Source of the DNA: Planococcus halotolerans
GTDB taxonomy: Bacteria > Bacillota > Bacilli > Bacillales_A > Planococcaceae
Assembly (NCBI RefSeq): GCF_003289955.1
Contig: NZ_QLZR01000002.1
Span: 1 to 64,000, forward strand
Direction: 5' to 3'
DNA: 64,000 nucleotides
Shown here: positions 25,425 to 33,590 of the stretch, piece by piece
Numbering within the stretch: the first letter of the stretch is position 1
Layout of the letters: the number at the start of each line of letters is the position of its first letter
Position numbers and translations under genes: made by a program
The notes under the pieces: model-generated
What the model was told of the DNA's origin: nothing
Seen by the model: only the letters and a program-made list of their open reading frames with translations
The model's database searches: none

Positions 25425-25426
25425 AA

Positions 25427-25843
25427 TCACAAACATGTTTTGGCACGCTCACTTAAAATTTTAAAGGCCTGTTCTATGATTTCTTTTTCCTTATCCGCTA
25501 ACTGATTCATAACCTGCTCAAGTTTCTCTTCATCAAGACTCGTATTTCGATGCAAAACATCTTTCCCCACCTTTGTCAGGTGCAATAAAACTTTCCTTTC
25601 ATCAAGTAGACCTCTTTCTTTAATTAGAAGATTCTTCTCCACCATCCGTTTCACGTGTTCAGAAGCGGTATTATGAGAAATGTGAAGATAAGTGGCCACC
25701 TCATTTACGCCAATCTCTTCTTTTTTCTCAACAAGCTGCAGAATTCGAATTACTTGGTGGGAAATCTTTTCTGTATGCGGATAATGCAGATGAAAATAAA
25801 TATCAGTCCAATATTCATTTAATTCTTTTACGTTACTGGCCAT
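25427..25843 (-). CDS. MarR-family transcriptional regulator
   Basis: 138 residues with a winged helix at about 40-105 (VNEVATYLHISHNTASEHVKRMVEKNLL, then the wing DERKVLLHLT). First gene of a two-gene operon with a DUF3147-like membrane protein. A perfect palindrome in its promoter region (25882-25898) is its likely own operator. The ligand is unknown. Confidence 0.85.
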   Translation of the reverse strand: MASNVKELNEYWTDIYFHLHYPHTEKISHQVIRILQLVEKKEEIGVNEVATYLHISHNTASEHVKRMVEKNLLIKERGLLDERKVLLHLTKVGKDVLHRNTSLDEEKLEQVMNQLADKEKEIIEQAFKILSERAKTCL

Positions 25844-25881
25844 TATGAATACTCCTTCTGATACATCTTATAAAACGATTA

Positions 25882-25898
25882 TATCGTACTATACGATA
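25882..25898. promoter_or_regulatory. Candidate MarR operator
   Basis: TATCGTA-CTA-TACGATA, a perfect 7+7 palindrome with 3-bp spacer, about 39 bp upstream of the MarR start. Flanking AT continues the dyad imperfectly. Confidence 0.6.
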
Positions 25899-25939
25899 AT
25901 ATAGAAGTGTGAATTTGGCGTTAATATTATTTGCTGCTA

Positions 25940-26068
25940 AAGCGTTCGTAAAAGTACACCATTACGAACGCCCCAAATCCCCTCTAAACCCACAAAAAGA
26001 ACGTTCGTAAATGTACCAAAACACTTTACGAACGTCCGCTTTTTTCCAGATACCTTTACGAACGCTTT
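25940..26068. repeat. Compound palindromic element (copy J, cruciform-like)
   Basis: Outer inverted arms AAAGCGTTCGTAAA (25940-25953) and TTTACGAACGCTTT (26055-26068) enclose two inner palindromes: GCGTTCGTAA...TTACGAACGC (25942-25971) and ACGTTCGTAA...TTTACGAACGT (26001-26035). It uses the same GTTCGTAAA half-site as the other elements but repeats it four to five times. No gene lies within. Confidence 0.75.
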
Positions 26069-26112
26069 AACCGTTTTAAATTAAACGACTTTATTATTCA
26101 TCAATATGAACG

Positions 26113-26141
26113 CAAAAACGCCGCACAGAACCAGGCGGCTA
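26113..26141 (-). terminator. Terminator of the AAA ATPase gene
   Basis: On the minus strand, GCCGC-CTGGTTCTGT-GCGGC is followed by GTTTTTGCG, about 25 bp after the ATPase stop codon. Confidence 0.75.
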
Positions 26142-26165
26142 TTTCCTTATCCTCTATCTATAAAG

Positions 26166-26906
26166 TTATGACTCCGGTTCTTCTTTCAAAATTTCCTTCA
26201 GGAATTTTTCACGATGATCGAGAAAATATTTTGTGATTTGATAATGATCGGTTTGTTCATAGTCGATTTCTTCTATTTTTCCATCATCAAAACTTAATAT
26301 TGAGGCTTCAGGATAACCCAGCAAAATAGGAGAATGCGTAGCAATGATAAACTGGCATCCTTCTTTGACCGTCAAATCATGAAGAATCCGTAAAAATGCC
26401 AATTGCCGCTGCGGCGACAATGCAGCTTCCGGCTCATCCAGGAGATAAATTGCCCGTCCATTGAAACGATTCTGGAACAATGAAAAAAACGACTCCCCGT
26501 GAGATTGTTCATGCAAAGAACGTCCCCCGTAGCTTCGGTATGCATCGGCTCCATCTTTCTGCAATTCATCGATATGAGTGGCAAAATGATAAAAAGATTC
26601 GGCTCTCATGAAAAAACCATTGGTGATTTTGGGCATCCAGGACAAGCGGATATAATCTCCCAAAACTGAATTGGAGGCGTGGACATCGTATGTATTATTG
26701 CGCCCCCCGCCCGCCGTATTGAAATCGCATTTCTCGGCAATCGCCTCCAGCAACGTGGATTTCCCCGATCCATTCTCTCCAACAAAGAAAGTGATATTCC
26801 TTGTCAGCTCCAATTCATCAAAACTTTCAATGGCTGGAATCGTGAAAGGATATTGTGTAAAGTCGACATTGTCTTTATTGAGCAAGCTTATCCGTTTCAA
26901 AAACAC
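26166..26906 (-). CDS. AAA-family (ABC/SMC-like) ATPase, unknown role
   Basis: 246 residues. Walker A GENGSGKST is at about 43-51, an ABC-like signature HGESF at about 137-141, Walker B YLLDEPEAALS at about 154-164, and the switch ATHSP at about 190-194. It matches the group of stand-alone predicted ATP-binding proteins (AAA_15/AAA_21) found in many Firmicutes. No partner such as a nuclease or TOPRIM gene is next to it, so a defence role is not supported. Has its own terminator. Confidence 0.82.
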   Translation of the reverse strand: MFLKRISLLNKDNVDFTQYPFTIPAIESFDELELTRNITFFVGENGSGKSTLLEAIAEKCDFNTAGGGRNNTYDVHASNSVLGDYIRLSWMPKITNGFFMRAESFYHFATHIDELQKDGADAYRSYGGRSLHEQSHGESFFSLFQNRFNGRAIYLLDEPEAALSPQRQLAFLRILHDLTVKEGCQFIIATHSPILLGYPEASILSFDDGKIEEIDYEQTDHYQITKYFLDHREKFLKEILKEEPES

Positions 26907-26992
26907 ATTCTCACCTGCAATTCTTATGTATTATTTATTGCAAATAACATTTGTTTCCTTATTTTAGCATAATTGCAGATACTGTTAAGAGC

Positions 26993-27027
26993 AAAAAAAA
27001 AGAGCCCTCATGTTAATGAGAGCTCTT
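26993..27027 (-). terminator. Terminator of the fruRKA operon
   Basis: On the minus strand, AAGAGC-TCTCAT-TAAC-ATGAG-GGCTCTT runs into TTTTTTTTGC. It lies 9 bp after the fruA stop codon. Confidence 0.9.
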
Positions 27028-27035
27028 CATGATAA

Positions 27036-28949
27036 TTATGCTGTAACAGTATTCTTTTTCAAAAGCCCGACAGTCAATGCAGCAACGATTGCTCCAATGA
27101 GGATCGCCAGAGCGTAAAGCAGAATGTTCATTGCGCCGCCTTCCACAAAGCCCATTACGAAAACTCCGCCGTGTGGAGCACGCAAACCGATATCAAACAG
27201 CATGACAAGTGCTCCTGTCACGGCCGCTCCAGCAACAGATGCCGGGATGACACGAGCCGGATCGGCTGCTGCAAACGGAATGACGCCTTCTGTGATAAAA
27301 CAAGCCCCGAGAACATACGCCGTTTTGCCAGCTTCACGTTCCGGTTTGGTGAATTTCTTCTTGAACAGCGTTGTCGCAATCGCCATGCCAAGCGGTGGAA
27401 CCATCCCGGCAGCCATGACTGTCGCCATGAAAGTGAAATTGTCTGCATCCAGCATAGCAATACCGAATGTATATGCGGCTTTATTGACTGGGCCGCCCAT
27501 ATCGACTGCCATCATACCGCCAAGCAGCAACCCGACCAGCACCAGGTTCGTACCGCCAAGGCTTTCCAGGAAAGAAGAAATTCCTGTATAAACGCTTGTC
27601 AGCTGTGGATTGACGAGCATCATGATGATACCTGTGATAGCAATGCTGAACACCGGATAGAATAGAACCGGTTTCAAACCTTCAAGCGCATTCGGCAAAC
27701 CGGCGAAAGCCTTTTTCACCAATAGCGTTACGTAACCTGCCAGGAACCCGGCGATCAAACCGCCAAGGAAACCAGAACCGCCACTAACTTCATCAACACC
27801 GGAAACGGTAATGGCAATCAGACCGCCGATCATACCTGGTGCAAAACCTGGCCGGTCAGCAATACTCATTGCGATAAAACCGGCAAGAACCGGCACCATC
27901 AGGAAGAATGCATTTCCGCCGCCGATTGTATTCAGCATTGCAGCAAATTCATTGTAATTGGGGCTTGTCGGATCTGTAGCGTCTATTCCCCAGAAAAACG
28001 AAATAGCGATCAGGATTCCGCCTCCGACTACGAATGGCAGCATATTCGATACACCATTCATCAAATGTTTGTAGAAACCGCCTTTGGATTCAGAGTCAGT
28101 TGCATCATCTTTCGATTTATCATGTTTATAAATCGGTGCGTCGTTGGTGACTGCCCGGTTCAATAGATTATCGGTCTCGTAGATCGCTTTGCCGACAGCT
28201 GTCTGGATGACCGGTTTGCCGTCAAAACGGCCCATATCCACTTTTGTATCAGCAGCTACGATAATGGCATCCGCTGCTGCAATATCTTCAGCAGTCAACT
28301 TATTTTTTGCACCACTTGAACCATTTGTTTCGACTTTCAGTGAAATGCCCAGCTCTTTTGCGCGGTCATTCAATTTTTCAGCCGCCATATACGTATGGGC
28401 AATGCCTGTCGGACAGGCAGTAACCGCTAAAATCCTTTTTCCGGTTGTCTCCGGCACTGCTTCTGAGACTGTAGTGTCTTCAGGACCTTCAACTTCAGTT
28501 TCCTTGTCTGACACCGCACGCAAAACTTCGTCTTTTGAATCGGCAGCCAGAATCTTTTCCCGGAACTGTTCATCCATCAAAAATGTCGCTAATCTTGATA
28601 GGGCTTCCAAATGTGCATCATTAGCGCCTTCACTGGCAGCGATCATGAAAAATAAGTTTGCCGGCTGGCCGTCCATCGATTCAAAATCAATGCCGTTCAC
28701 CGCTCGTCCAAATGCAATTGCAGGAAGTTTGACTGCTGCTGACTTAGCGTGAGGAATGGCAATTCCTTCGCCGATACCCGTGGTGCTTTGTTGTTCTCTC
28801 GCTAAGATATTTTGCTTGAATGTTTCTTTATCCGTTAACTTTCCTGCTACATCCAGCTGATTCACCAATTCATCGATCACAGCTTCTTTTGAACCCGCTA
28901 TCAAATCCATGGCAATCGTTTCTTTTGTCAATAAATCTGTAATTCTCAT
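27036..28949 (-). CDS. fruA: PTS fructose transporter, EIIABC
   Basis: 637 residues that import fructose and phosphorylate it to fructose 1-phosphate. EIIA spans about 1-147 with active His67 (IPHAKS). EIIB spans about 171-268 with active Cys179 (VTACPTGIAHT). EIIC spans about 295-635 with multiple membrane segments and GGxxN/GFAPGM-type loops. Domain order A-B-C is that of B. subtilis FruA. The start overlaps the fruK stop by four bases (ATGA), so translation is coupled. It receives phosphate from HPr and enzyme I encoded by the divergent ptsHI genes. Confidence 0.96.
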   Translation of the reverse strand: MRITDLLTKETIAMDLIAGSKEAVIDELVNQLDVAGKLTDKETFKQNILAREQQSTTGIGEGIAIPHAKSAAVKLPAIAFGRAVNGIDFESMDGQPANLFFMIAASEGANDAHLEALSRLATFLMDEQFREKILAADSKDEVLRAVSDKETEVEGPEDTTVSEAVPETTGKRILAVTACPTGIAHTYMAAEKLNDRAKELGISLKVETNGSSGAKNKLTAEDIAAADAIIVAADTKVDMGRFDGKPVIQTAVGKAIYETDNLLNRAVTNDAPIYKHDKSKDDATDSESKGGFYKHLMNGVSNMLPFVVGGGILIAISFFWGIDATDPTSPNYNEFAAMLNTIGGGNAFFLMVPVLAGFIAMSIADRPGFAPGMIGGLIAITVSGVDEVSGGSGFLGGLIAGFLAGYVTLLVKKAFAGLPNALEGLKPVLFYPVFSIAITGIIMMLVNPQLTSVYTGISSFLESLGGTNLVLVGLLLGGMMAVDMGGPVNKAAYTFGIAMLDADNFTFMATVMAAGMVPPLGMAIATTLFKKKFTKPEREAGKTAYVLGACFITEGVIPFAAADPARVIPASVAGAAVTGALVMLFDIGLRAPHGGVFVMGFVEGGAMNILLYALAILIGAIVAALTVGLLKKNTVTA

Positions 28950-29878
28950 CTTTTCACATCCAGTCTCTTAAATGGTTGAACTTTAATCTGATCCAATAAT
29001 TTTTCTGTATCTTCTTTCCTGCACAAGTCATCACTGAAAGCAGTCGCACTGCCGCTTGCTATACCGTAGCGGAATGCTTCTTCCTTGGAACTGCCATATG
29101 ACAAAGCAGCGATGAAACCAGAGACAAGTGAATCACCCGCTCCTACTGTATTGACCATTTTTCCTGTTGGAGCTTCAGCGAAATAAGCCGCCTCCCGGTC
29201 AACCAGCATGGCCCCGTCTGCCCCCATCGATACAATGACATTGGCAACCCCTTTTGCAGTAAGCTGAAAAGCACATTCTGCAGCATGGTGCTTATCTTTG
29301 ATCGTTGTCTGGAACAATTCACCCAGTTCTTCCATATTCGGTTTAATCAGGAAGGGACGGCTGTCGATTAGTTCCTTCAGGGCCTTGCCGGAAGTATCCA
29401 GCACGAAACGAATTTCCTGTTTCTGCATGATATTTCCTAATGATTTAAAATAACTGATCGGCAAGGAATCCGGTATGCTTCCTGACAAGACGAACCAGTC
29501 ACCGGGTTTGATTCTTTCCACTTTCTCTTTTAATTCCTGTAAATGACTAGCGCTCAGCTCCGGACCGGGTCCGTTCAATTCGGTTTCCTCGGCAGCTTTG
29601 ATTTTAACATTGATCCGCGAAATCTGGCCGGTATCGATAAAGTCTGTCCGTACACCTTCAGCTGCCAAAAAATCCTGGATGAACTGGCCGGTAAAACCTC
29701 CGGCAAATCCGTAAGCAATACTGTCGACGCCTAGGCGTTTCAATACCCGGGAAACGTTAATGCCTTTGCCACCGGGATAATAATGGACCTTATTACTTCT
29801 GTTCAAGCCACCTGTCCTGAAATCCGGCAAATAATTCGTGTAATCGATCGACGGTGACACAGTGCATGTGTATATCAT
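28946..29878 (-). CDS. fruK: 1-phosphofructokinase
   Basis: 310-residue PfkB-family kinase that converts fructose 1-phosphate to fructose 1,6-bisphosphate. The N-terminal sugar-binding motif GGKGINVSRVL is at about 37-47 and the anion hole with catalytic Asp is in NTVGAGDSLVSGF (about 245-257). Middle gene of fruR-fruK-fruA, overlapping both neighbours by four bases. Confidence 0.95.
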   Translation of the reverse strand: MIYTCTVSPSIDYTNYLPDFRTGGLNRSNKVHYYPGGKGINVSRVLKRLGVDSIAYGFAGGFTGQFIQDFLAAEGVRTDFIDTGQISRINVKIKAAEETELNGPGPELSASHLQELKEKVERIKPGDWFVLSGSIPDSLPISYFKSLGNIMQKQEIRFVLDTSGKALKELIDSRPFLIKPNMEELGELFQTTIKDKHHAAECAFQLTAKGVANVIVSMGADGAMLVDREAAYFAEAPTGKMVNTVGAGDSLVSGFIAALSYGSSKEEAFRYGIASGSATAFSDDLCRKEDTEKLLDQIKVQPFKRLDVKR

Positions 29879-30627
29879 TCCTCAACCACCTTTACTGGCG
29901 TTATTTTCTCAAGTTCCTTTAAAGATTCAGCCGGCAGTCCATCGACAATCAATGCTGCTTCCTGCAGATCCATTATTGTGGCGAAACTTACTTTATTCAC
30001 TTTGCTGTGGTCTGCCAGGATATACGTCTTTCTCGCATGAGAAGCCGCTTTTTTCTTAATGGCTGCTTCCTCCGGATCAGGCGTCGTATAGCCATAATCG
30101 GCATGAACGCCGTTGACCCCGAGAAAACAGATGTCGAAATGATAAGTTCCAAGTGCAGCTAAAGCACCCGCTCCGACGAACGCGCCTGTTCGCGGCTTTA
30201 ACATTCCCCCGGTCAAGTAAGTGGTAATACCTGCTTCATTCAACGCAACAGCAAGTGGCAATCCGTTAGTCACAACCACCGGGTTCTTATCTTTTAGATG
30301 AGGAATCATTTGCAGAGTGGTAGTTCCTGCATCAAGGAATACACTGTCGCCTTCCTGAACAAATGTGGCTGCAAATTCAGCAATCGACTGTTTTTCTTTT
30401 AAATTCCGCGTCGACTTGTCATCCATGCTCGGTTCCTGCAAATTCCGTGTTGGAAGGATTGCCCCTCCAAAAACACGTTCAAGTTTACCCATATTCTCAA
30501 GTTCTGTAAGGTCGCGGCGCAAGGTCGATTCAGAGGCATCCGTCTTTTCAACCAGATCCTGCAATTTAACGGTCCGCTTTTCATCCAGCAATTGTAATAT
30601 GTAATCGTGCCGCTCATTGGTTAACAA
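29875..30627 (-). CDS. fruR: DeoR-family repressor of the fructose operon
   Basis: 250 residues from a TTG start at 30627 (LTNERHDYILQLL), with AGGTGA upstream; the extra 20 residues of the longer frame to 30687 do not belong to the family and would run over the operator region. The winged helix covers about 1-56 (VKLQDLVEKTDASESTLRRDL), followed by a sugar-phosphate sensor domain (SVFLDAGTTTLQM, VTNGLPLA, DICFLGVNG). It should respond to fructose 1-phosphate. First gene of the operon it controls, behind three phased decamers and a cre site. Confidence 0.9.
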   Translation of the reverse strand: MLTNERHDYILQLLDEKRTVKLQDLVEKTDASESTLRRDLTELENMGKLERVFGGAILPTRNLQEPSMDDKSTRNLKEKQSIAEFAATFVQEGDSVFLDAGTTTLQMIPHLKDKNPVVVTNGLPLAVALNEAGITTYLTGGMLKPRTGAFVGAGALAALGTYHFDICFLGVNGVHADYGYTTPDPEEAAIKKKAASHARKTYILADHSKVNKVSFATIMDLQEAALIVDGLPAESLKELEKITPVKVVEE

Positions 30628-30666
30628 ACTAATCACCTGCTTTAGTAATTTTAAGTAGATATTACT

Positions 30667-30681
30667 TGAAATCGCTTCCAA
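30667..30681 (-). promoter_or_regulatory. CcpA (cre) site before fruR
   Basis: The minus-strand sequence TTGGAAGCGATTTCA matches WTGNAANCGNWNNCW at all 15 positions. It lies about 40 bp upstream of the fruR start, so carbon catabolite repression of fruRKA is expected. Confidence 0.75.
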
Positions 30682-30710
30682 AATCAATCATAATCATTCA
30701 TAAGCAATCA
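30681..30710. promoter_or_regulatory. Three phased decamers, candidate FruR operator
   Basis: AAATCAATCA, TAATCATTCA and TAAGCAATCA follow one another without gaps, one helical turn apart. Such direct repeats are typical of DeoR-family operators. They lie between fruR and ptsH and could affect both directions. Confidence 0.6.
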
Positions 30711-30730
30711 AAAACGTTCATTTCTATCCG

Positions 30731-30760
30731 TTAACCCTTTAAATCATTAAGGTTTATACT
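30731..30760 (+). promoter_or_regulatory. Candidate promoter of ptsHI
   Basis: TTAACC (30731-30736) and TATACT (30755-30760) with an 18-bp spacer. The start of ptsH follows 38 bp after the -10 box, with GAGGAGG as ribosome binding site. Confidence 0.5.
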
Positions 30761-30798
30761 AAAGGAATGAGCTTATAACTATTGAGGAGGAAATTTAA

Positions 30799-31065
30799 AT
30801 GACTGAAAAACAATTTACAATAACTGATGAAGCGGGTATGCATGCGCGCCCTGCCTCTGCACTGGTTGGTACAGTGAGCAAATTTAAATCGGATATCCAA
30901 TTGGAGTATAAAGGCAAGAAAGTCAATCTGAAATCAATCCTGGGCGTCATGTCCCTCGGGATCTCATCAGGTTCGGTTGTCACGATTTCTGCTGACGGTG
31001 AAGATGAAGATGAAGCGATGGCTAAGATCGAAGAAGCAATGAAAGCGGAAGGGATTTCGAACTAA
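30799..31065 (+). CDS. ptsH: Phosphocarrier protein HPr
   Basis: 88 residues, the normal length. Active-site His15 is in GMHARPAS and regulatory Ser46 in [12 protein letters not shown], the target of HPr kinase that makes the CcpA co-repressor in Firmicutes. GAGGAGG precedes the ATG. The stop codon overlaps the ptsI start (TAATG). Confidence 0.97.
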   Translation: MTEKQFTITDEAGMHARPASALVGTVSKFKSDIQLEYKGKKVNLKSILGVMSLGISSGSVVTISADGEDEDEAMAKIEEAMKAEGISN

Positions 31066-32783
31066 TGACAGCTGAACTATATGGAATTGCGGCTTCTGAC
31101 GGAATTGCCATAGCAAAGACATACCGGCTGGAAAGTCCATCTCTTGAATTTGATAAGAAGTCAATTGACGACCCTGCACTTGAAATTGAACGGTTCCACA
31201 CAGCGATTGCTGTATCTTCAGAAGAACTCGAACTCATCAAAGATCAGGCCGAAATGCAAATCGGACCTAAAGAAGCAGCGATTTTTGGTGCTCATCTCAT
31301 GGTGCTGAGTGATCCTGAACTGATCGGACCAATTACAGAGAAAATTGAAAATGACCTGGTCAATGCTGAGTTTGCCTTGCATGAAGTGTCGGACATGTTT
31401 ATGAATATTTTCGCTTCGATGGACAATGACTATATGAAGGAACGCGCAGCGGATATAAAAGATGTCAGAAACCGTGTATTGGCCCATTTACTGGGAGTGA
31501 AGTTTCCGAACCCGGGGTTGATTTCAGAGAAAGTAATCCTACTGGCTGATGATCTTACCCCATCAGACACGGTCCAGTTCAATCCTGAATTCATCCAGGG
31601 TTTTGTAACTGAAATAGGCGGCAGGACATCACACTCGGCCATTTTGGCGAGAACGCTGGAAATTCCTGCAGTAGTCGGAGTCAAAAAACTGATGGCAAGC
31701 CTATCTGATGAAACTATGCTTATCATTGACGGCATTGAAGGGAAGATTATTGCAGATCCCACGGAAGAACAAATTGAATTGTATAAGAAACGAAAAATTG
31801 ATTTTGAAGACAGAAAAACAGCGCTGGCTGCATTGAAAGATGCACCTTCTGTTTCCGCAGACGGCTTTAAAGTGGAACTGGCTGCCAATATCGGTTCACC
31901 GAAAGACGTAAAATCCGCGCTTGAAAACGGCGCGGAAGCTATCGGCCTTTTCCGGACGGAATTTTTGTATATGGGCAGAGACAGTTTCCCGACTGAAGAA
32001 CAGCAATTTGAAATGTATTCTGAAGTGCTGAAGGCTATGGGAGATAAACCGACTGTTGCCCGTACATTGGACATCGGAGGAGACAAGGAACTGTCTTATT
32101 TGGATTTGCCGAAAGAACTGAATCCGTTTCTTGGGCTTCGGGCAATTCGCTTGTGCCTCGAGATGCCCGATTTGTTCAGAACACAGCTGCGGGCTTTGCT
32201 CCGTTCAAGCGTCCATGGCAATCTGAAAATCATGTTCCCGATGATTGCAACGCTTGATGAATTCAGGCAAGCCAAGCAATTGTTTTTAGAAGAACAGGAA
32301 AAGCTTGCAACAGAAAACATCCCTTTCAATAACAACATCGAAGTCGGCATAATGGTTGAAATCCCTTCTACAGCTGTGATGGCTGACCTTTTCGCTAAAG
32401 AAGTCGATTTCTTCTCCATTGGAACCAACGATTTGATCCAGTACACGATGGCTGCCGACCGAATGAATGAAAATGTCTCACATCTATACCAGCCGTTCAA
32501 CCCTGCAATACTGCGGATGGTGAAAATGGTTATAGACGCTGCCCATAAAGAAGGAAAATGGGCTGGTATGTGCGGAGAGATGGCTGGAGAAGAACTGGCT
32601 GTTCCGATCTTACTGGGGCTTGGTCTTGATGAGTTTTCAATGAGCGCTTCATCCATATTAAAAACCCGCTCCATGATCAGCAGCTTGTCGAAAGCGGAAA
32701 TGGAAAAACACACCGACTCGATATTGGCATTGGCTACTGCAGAAGATGTAAAAAATTATGTATCTCAATTAGTGGATAAATAA
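31065..32783 (+). CDS. ptsI: PTS enzyme I (phosphoenolpyruvate-protein phosphotransferase)
   Basis: 572 residues. The N-terminal HPr-binding and phosphohistidine domain has His190 in GGRTSHSAI; the C-terminal PEP-binding barrel has the Mg/PEP motifs RTEFLYM, LGLRAIR, MVEIPS and the Cys-containing GMCGEMA. It transfers phosphate from PEP to HPr. It is coupled to ptsH and followed by a strong terminator. Confidence 0.97.
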   Translation: MTAELYGIAASDGIAIAKTYRLESPSLEFDKKSIDDPALEIERFHTAIAVSSEELELIKDQAEMQIGPKEAAIFGAHLMVLSDPELIGPITEKIENDLVNAEFALHEVSDMFMNIFASMDNDYMKERAADIKDVRNRVLAHLLGVKFPNPGLISEKVILLADDLTPSDTVQFNPEFIQGFVTEIGGRTSHSAILARTLEIPAVVGVKKLMASLSDETMLIIDGIEGKIIADPTEEQIELYKKRKIDFEDRKTALAALKDAPSVSADGFKVELAANIGSPKDVKSALENGAEAIGLFRTEFLYMGRDSFPTEEQQFEMYSEVLKAMGDKPTVARTLDIGGDKELSYLDLPKELNPFLGLRAIRLCLEMPDLFRTQLRALLRSSVHGNLKIMFPMIATLDEFRQAKQLFLEEQEKLATENIPFNNNIEVGIMVEIPSTAVMADLFAKEVDFFSIGTNDLIQYTMAADRMNENVSHLYQPFNPAILRMVKMVIDAAHKEGKWAGMCGEMAGEELAVPILLGLGLDEFSMSASSILKTRSMISSLSKAEMEKHTDSILALATAEDVKNYVSQLVDK

Positions 32784-32828
32784 GATATGATAAACCCAAT
32801 CTGACTATAGGAAACACAGATAATAAAC

Positions 32829-32873
32829 ATAACCCCTTGGATGAGGCTATTTCTCACTCCAAGGGGTTATTTT
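32829..32873. terminator. Bidirectional terminator after ptsI
   Basis: ATAACCCCTTGGA pairs with TCCAAGGGGTTAT, followed by TTTTAAGTTTT on the plus strand. It also overlaps the last codons of the convergent Nudix gene. Confidence 0.85.
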
Positions 32874-33262
32874 AAGTTTTGGGAGAGTTTTGCTGCCAAC
32901 TCTTCTGGATACAGCTTAATCGTCGTGAGCTTGTCCCTGGCAATCCATACAGCTTCATAGCTTCCCCGTTCCGACTCAGGCTCTGTAAATTCCAATCCGG
33001 TGCCCGTGCCAAACTTTCCGCCTGTTGCTGCAGCCAGAAAATAAGATTCTTCCGCCGTGCCCGACAGCTTGAAAATGCATTCACCGATTTCCACTTCGAG
33101 TCCCAGTTCTTCCATTGCTTCCCGTTTTGCGGCTTCTGCAGGTGTTTCATCTGCTTCGATACCGCCGCCGGGAAAGACATAATAGGTCTGGCCTTTCCGC
33201 ATTCTTTTGATCAATGCCAATCGATTGTTTTCACTGATGATCACAGCAGCCCGATTTCTCAT
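32867..33262 (-). CDS. Nudix hydrolase
   Basis: 131 residues. The Nudix box is at about 32-54 (GGGIEADETPAEAAKREAME, then ELGL), preceded by VFPGG. A C-terminal RGSYEAVWIARDKL resembles Bacillus MutT/YjhB-like enzymes. The substrate cannot be told. Convergent with ptsI, sharing its terminator. Confidence 0.85.
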   Translation of the reverse strand: MRNRAAVIISENNRLALIKRMRKGQTYYVFPGGGIEADETPAEAAKREAMEELGLEVEIGECIFKLSGTAEESYFLAAATGGKFGTGTGLEFTEPESERGSYEAVWIARDKLTTIKLYPEELAAKLSQNLK

Positions 33263-33300
33263 ATCCTTATCCCGCCTTTCAGTATTTTTAACCGATTTGC

Positions 33301-33328
33301 TTGAAATTCAAGCTACTGGGTATATAAT
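33301..33328 (+). promoter_or_regulatory. Sigma-A promoter for the antisense RNA
   Basis: TTGAAA (33301-33306), 16-bp spacer, consensus TATAAT (33323-33328). No protein-coding frame with a ribosome binding site follows before the terminator at 33470, so this promoter probably makes a small RNA of about 135 nt. Confidence 0.7.
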
Positions 33329-33334
33329 AGTATG

Positions 33335-33470
33335 TATAAGAAAAAGCCGCCCGGTGCGTCAACACCGAACGGCAAGCATTCGCCAGGTCCCAACAAGGGA
33401 GATCAGCCATTAGGTTACTTAATAAGGATAACCCGCAGAGCTACCAACTCAAGGGCGGGTTATTTTTTTT
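33335..33470 (+). ncRNA. Candidate antisense RNA antitoxin (type I system)
   Basis: The plus-strand transcript expected from the TATAAT promoter runs convergently into the small toxin gene and ends in a strong terminator (AATAACCCGC at 33426-33435 paired with GCGGGTTATT at 33455-33464, then T8). Its last part is complementary to the toxin mRNA 3' end, the arrangement of RatA/TxpA and SR4/BsrG in B. subtilis. The upstream part contains GCCGC...GCGTCAACACCGAACGGC structure. The 5' end is an estimate. Confidence 0.65.
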
Positions 33471-33543
33471 GGTCTTTAGACGAAATCATAAGCATCAGGC
33501 TTGCGAAAGTTACTGCAAACATCAATGCTTCATAAACCGTCAT
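33460..33543 (-). CDS. Putative holin-like type I toxin, 27 aa
   Basis: A 27-residue peptide: MTVYEALMFAVTF and a hydrophobic stretch to MLMIS, then a charged tail SKDQKK. The MTxYEAL start, single membrane helix and lysine-rich tail are those of the putative holin-like toxin family (TxpA/BsrG relatives). A GGGGGG ribosome binding site lies seven bases before the ATG at 33543. Its 3' end is overlapped by a convergent RNA ending in a terminator, and its leader can pair with both its own ribosome binding site and its 3' end. It is too short for routine gene callers. Expected to depolarise or damage the membrane when overproduced. Confidence 0.72.
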   Translation of the reverse strand: MTVYEALMFAVTFASLMLMISSKDQKK

Positions 33544-33550
33544 ATGCACC

Positions 33551-33590
33551 ACCCCCCTTTCTTCCGGGGATGGCCAACCACCCTTGAGTT
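33551..33590 (-). promoter_or_regulatory. Leader structures masking the toxin start
   Basis: In the mRNA, CCATCCCC (33565-33572) can pair with the Shine-Dalgarno stretch GGGGGGTGG (33549-33557), one G-U pair included. Further upstream AACTCAAGGG (33581-33590) is fully complementary to CCCTTGAGTT in the 3' end (33446-33455). Such SD sequestration and 5'-3' pairing are typical of type I toxin mRNAs. Confidence 0.6.

Noticed and set aside
25940-26068. CRISPR array
   Set aside because: The repeats are inverted palindromes of one half-site with irregular spacing, not direct repeats with uniform spacers, and no cas gene is nearby.
26166-26906. Phage-defence ATPase (OLD/Gabija-like)
   Set aside because: The ATPase has no TOPRIM domain and no helicase, nuclease or other defence partner next to it.
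1-27000. Class 1-type chromosomal integron
   Set aside because: The gene mix and repeats recall a cassette array, but there is no integrase gene in the window and the repeats lack the attC core pairs I would expect (RYYYAAC/GTTRRRY with extrahelical bases). Kept only as an open cassette-like hypothesis.
27124-27591. Long plus-strand frames opposite fruA
   Set aside because: Antisense shadows of a conserved membrane protein gene; composition (Ala/Pro/Thr rich) follows from the other strand.
31430-32713. Long minus-strand frames opposite ptsI
   Set aside because: Antisense shadows, Ser-rich, no starts with ribosome binding sites, and ptsI is certain.
33207-33535. Plus-strand frames of 67-68 codons over the toxin locus
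   Set aside because: They overlap the antisense RNA promoter and terminator and have no ribosome binding site; the RNA and 27-aa peptide reading explains the region better.
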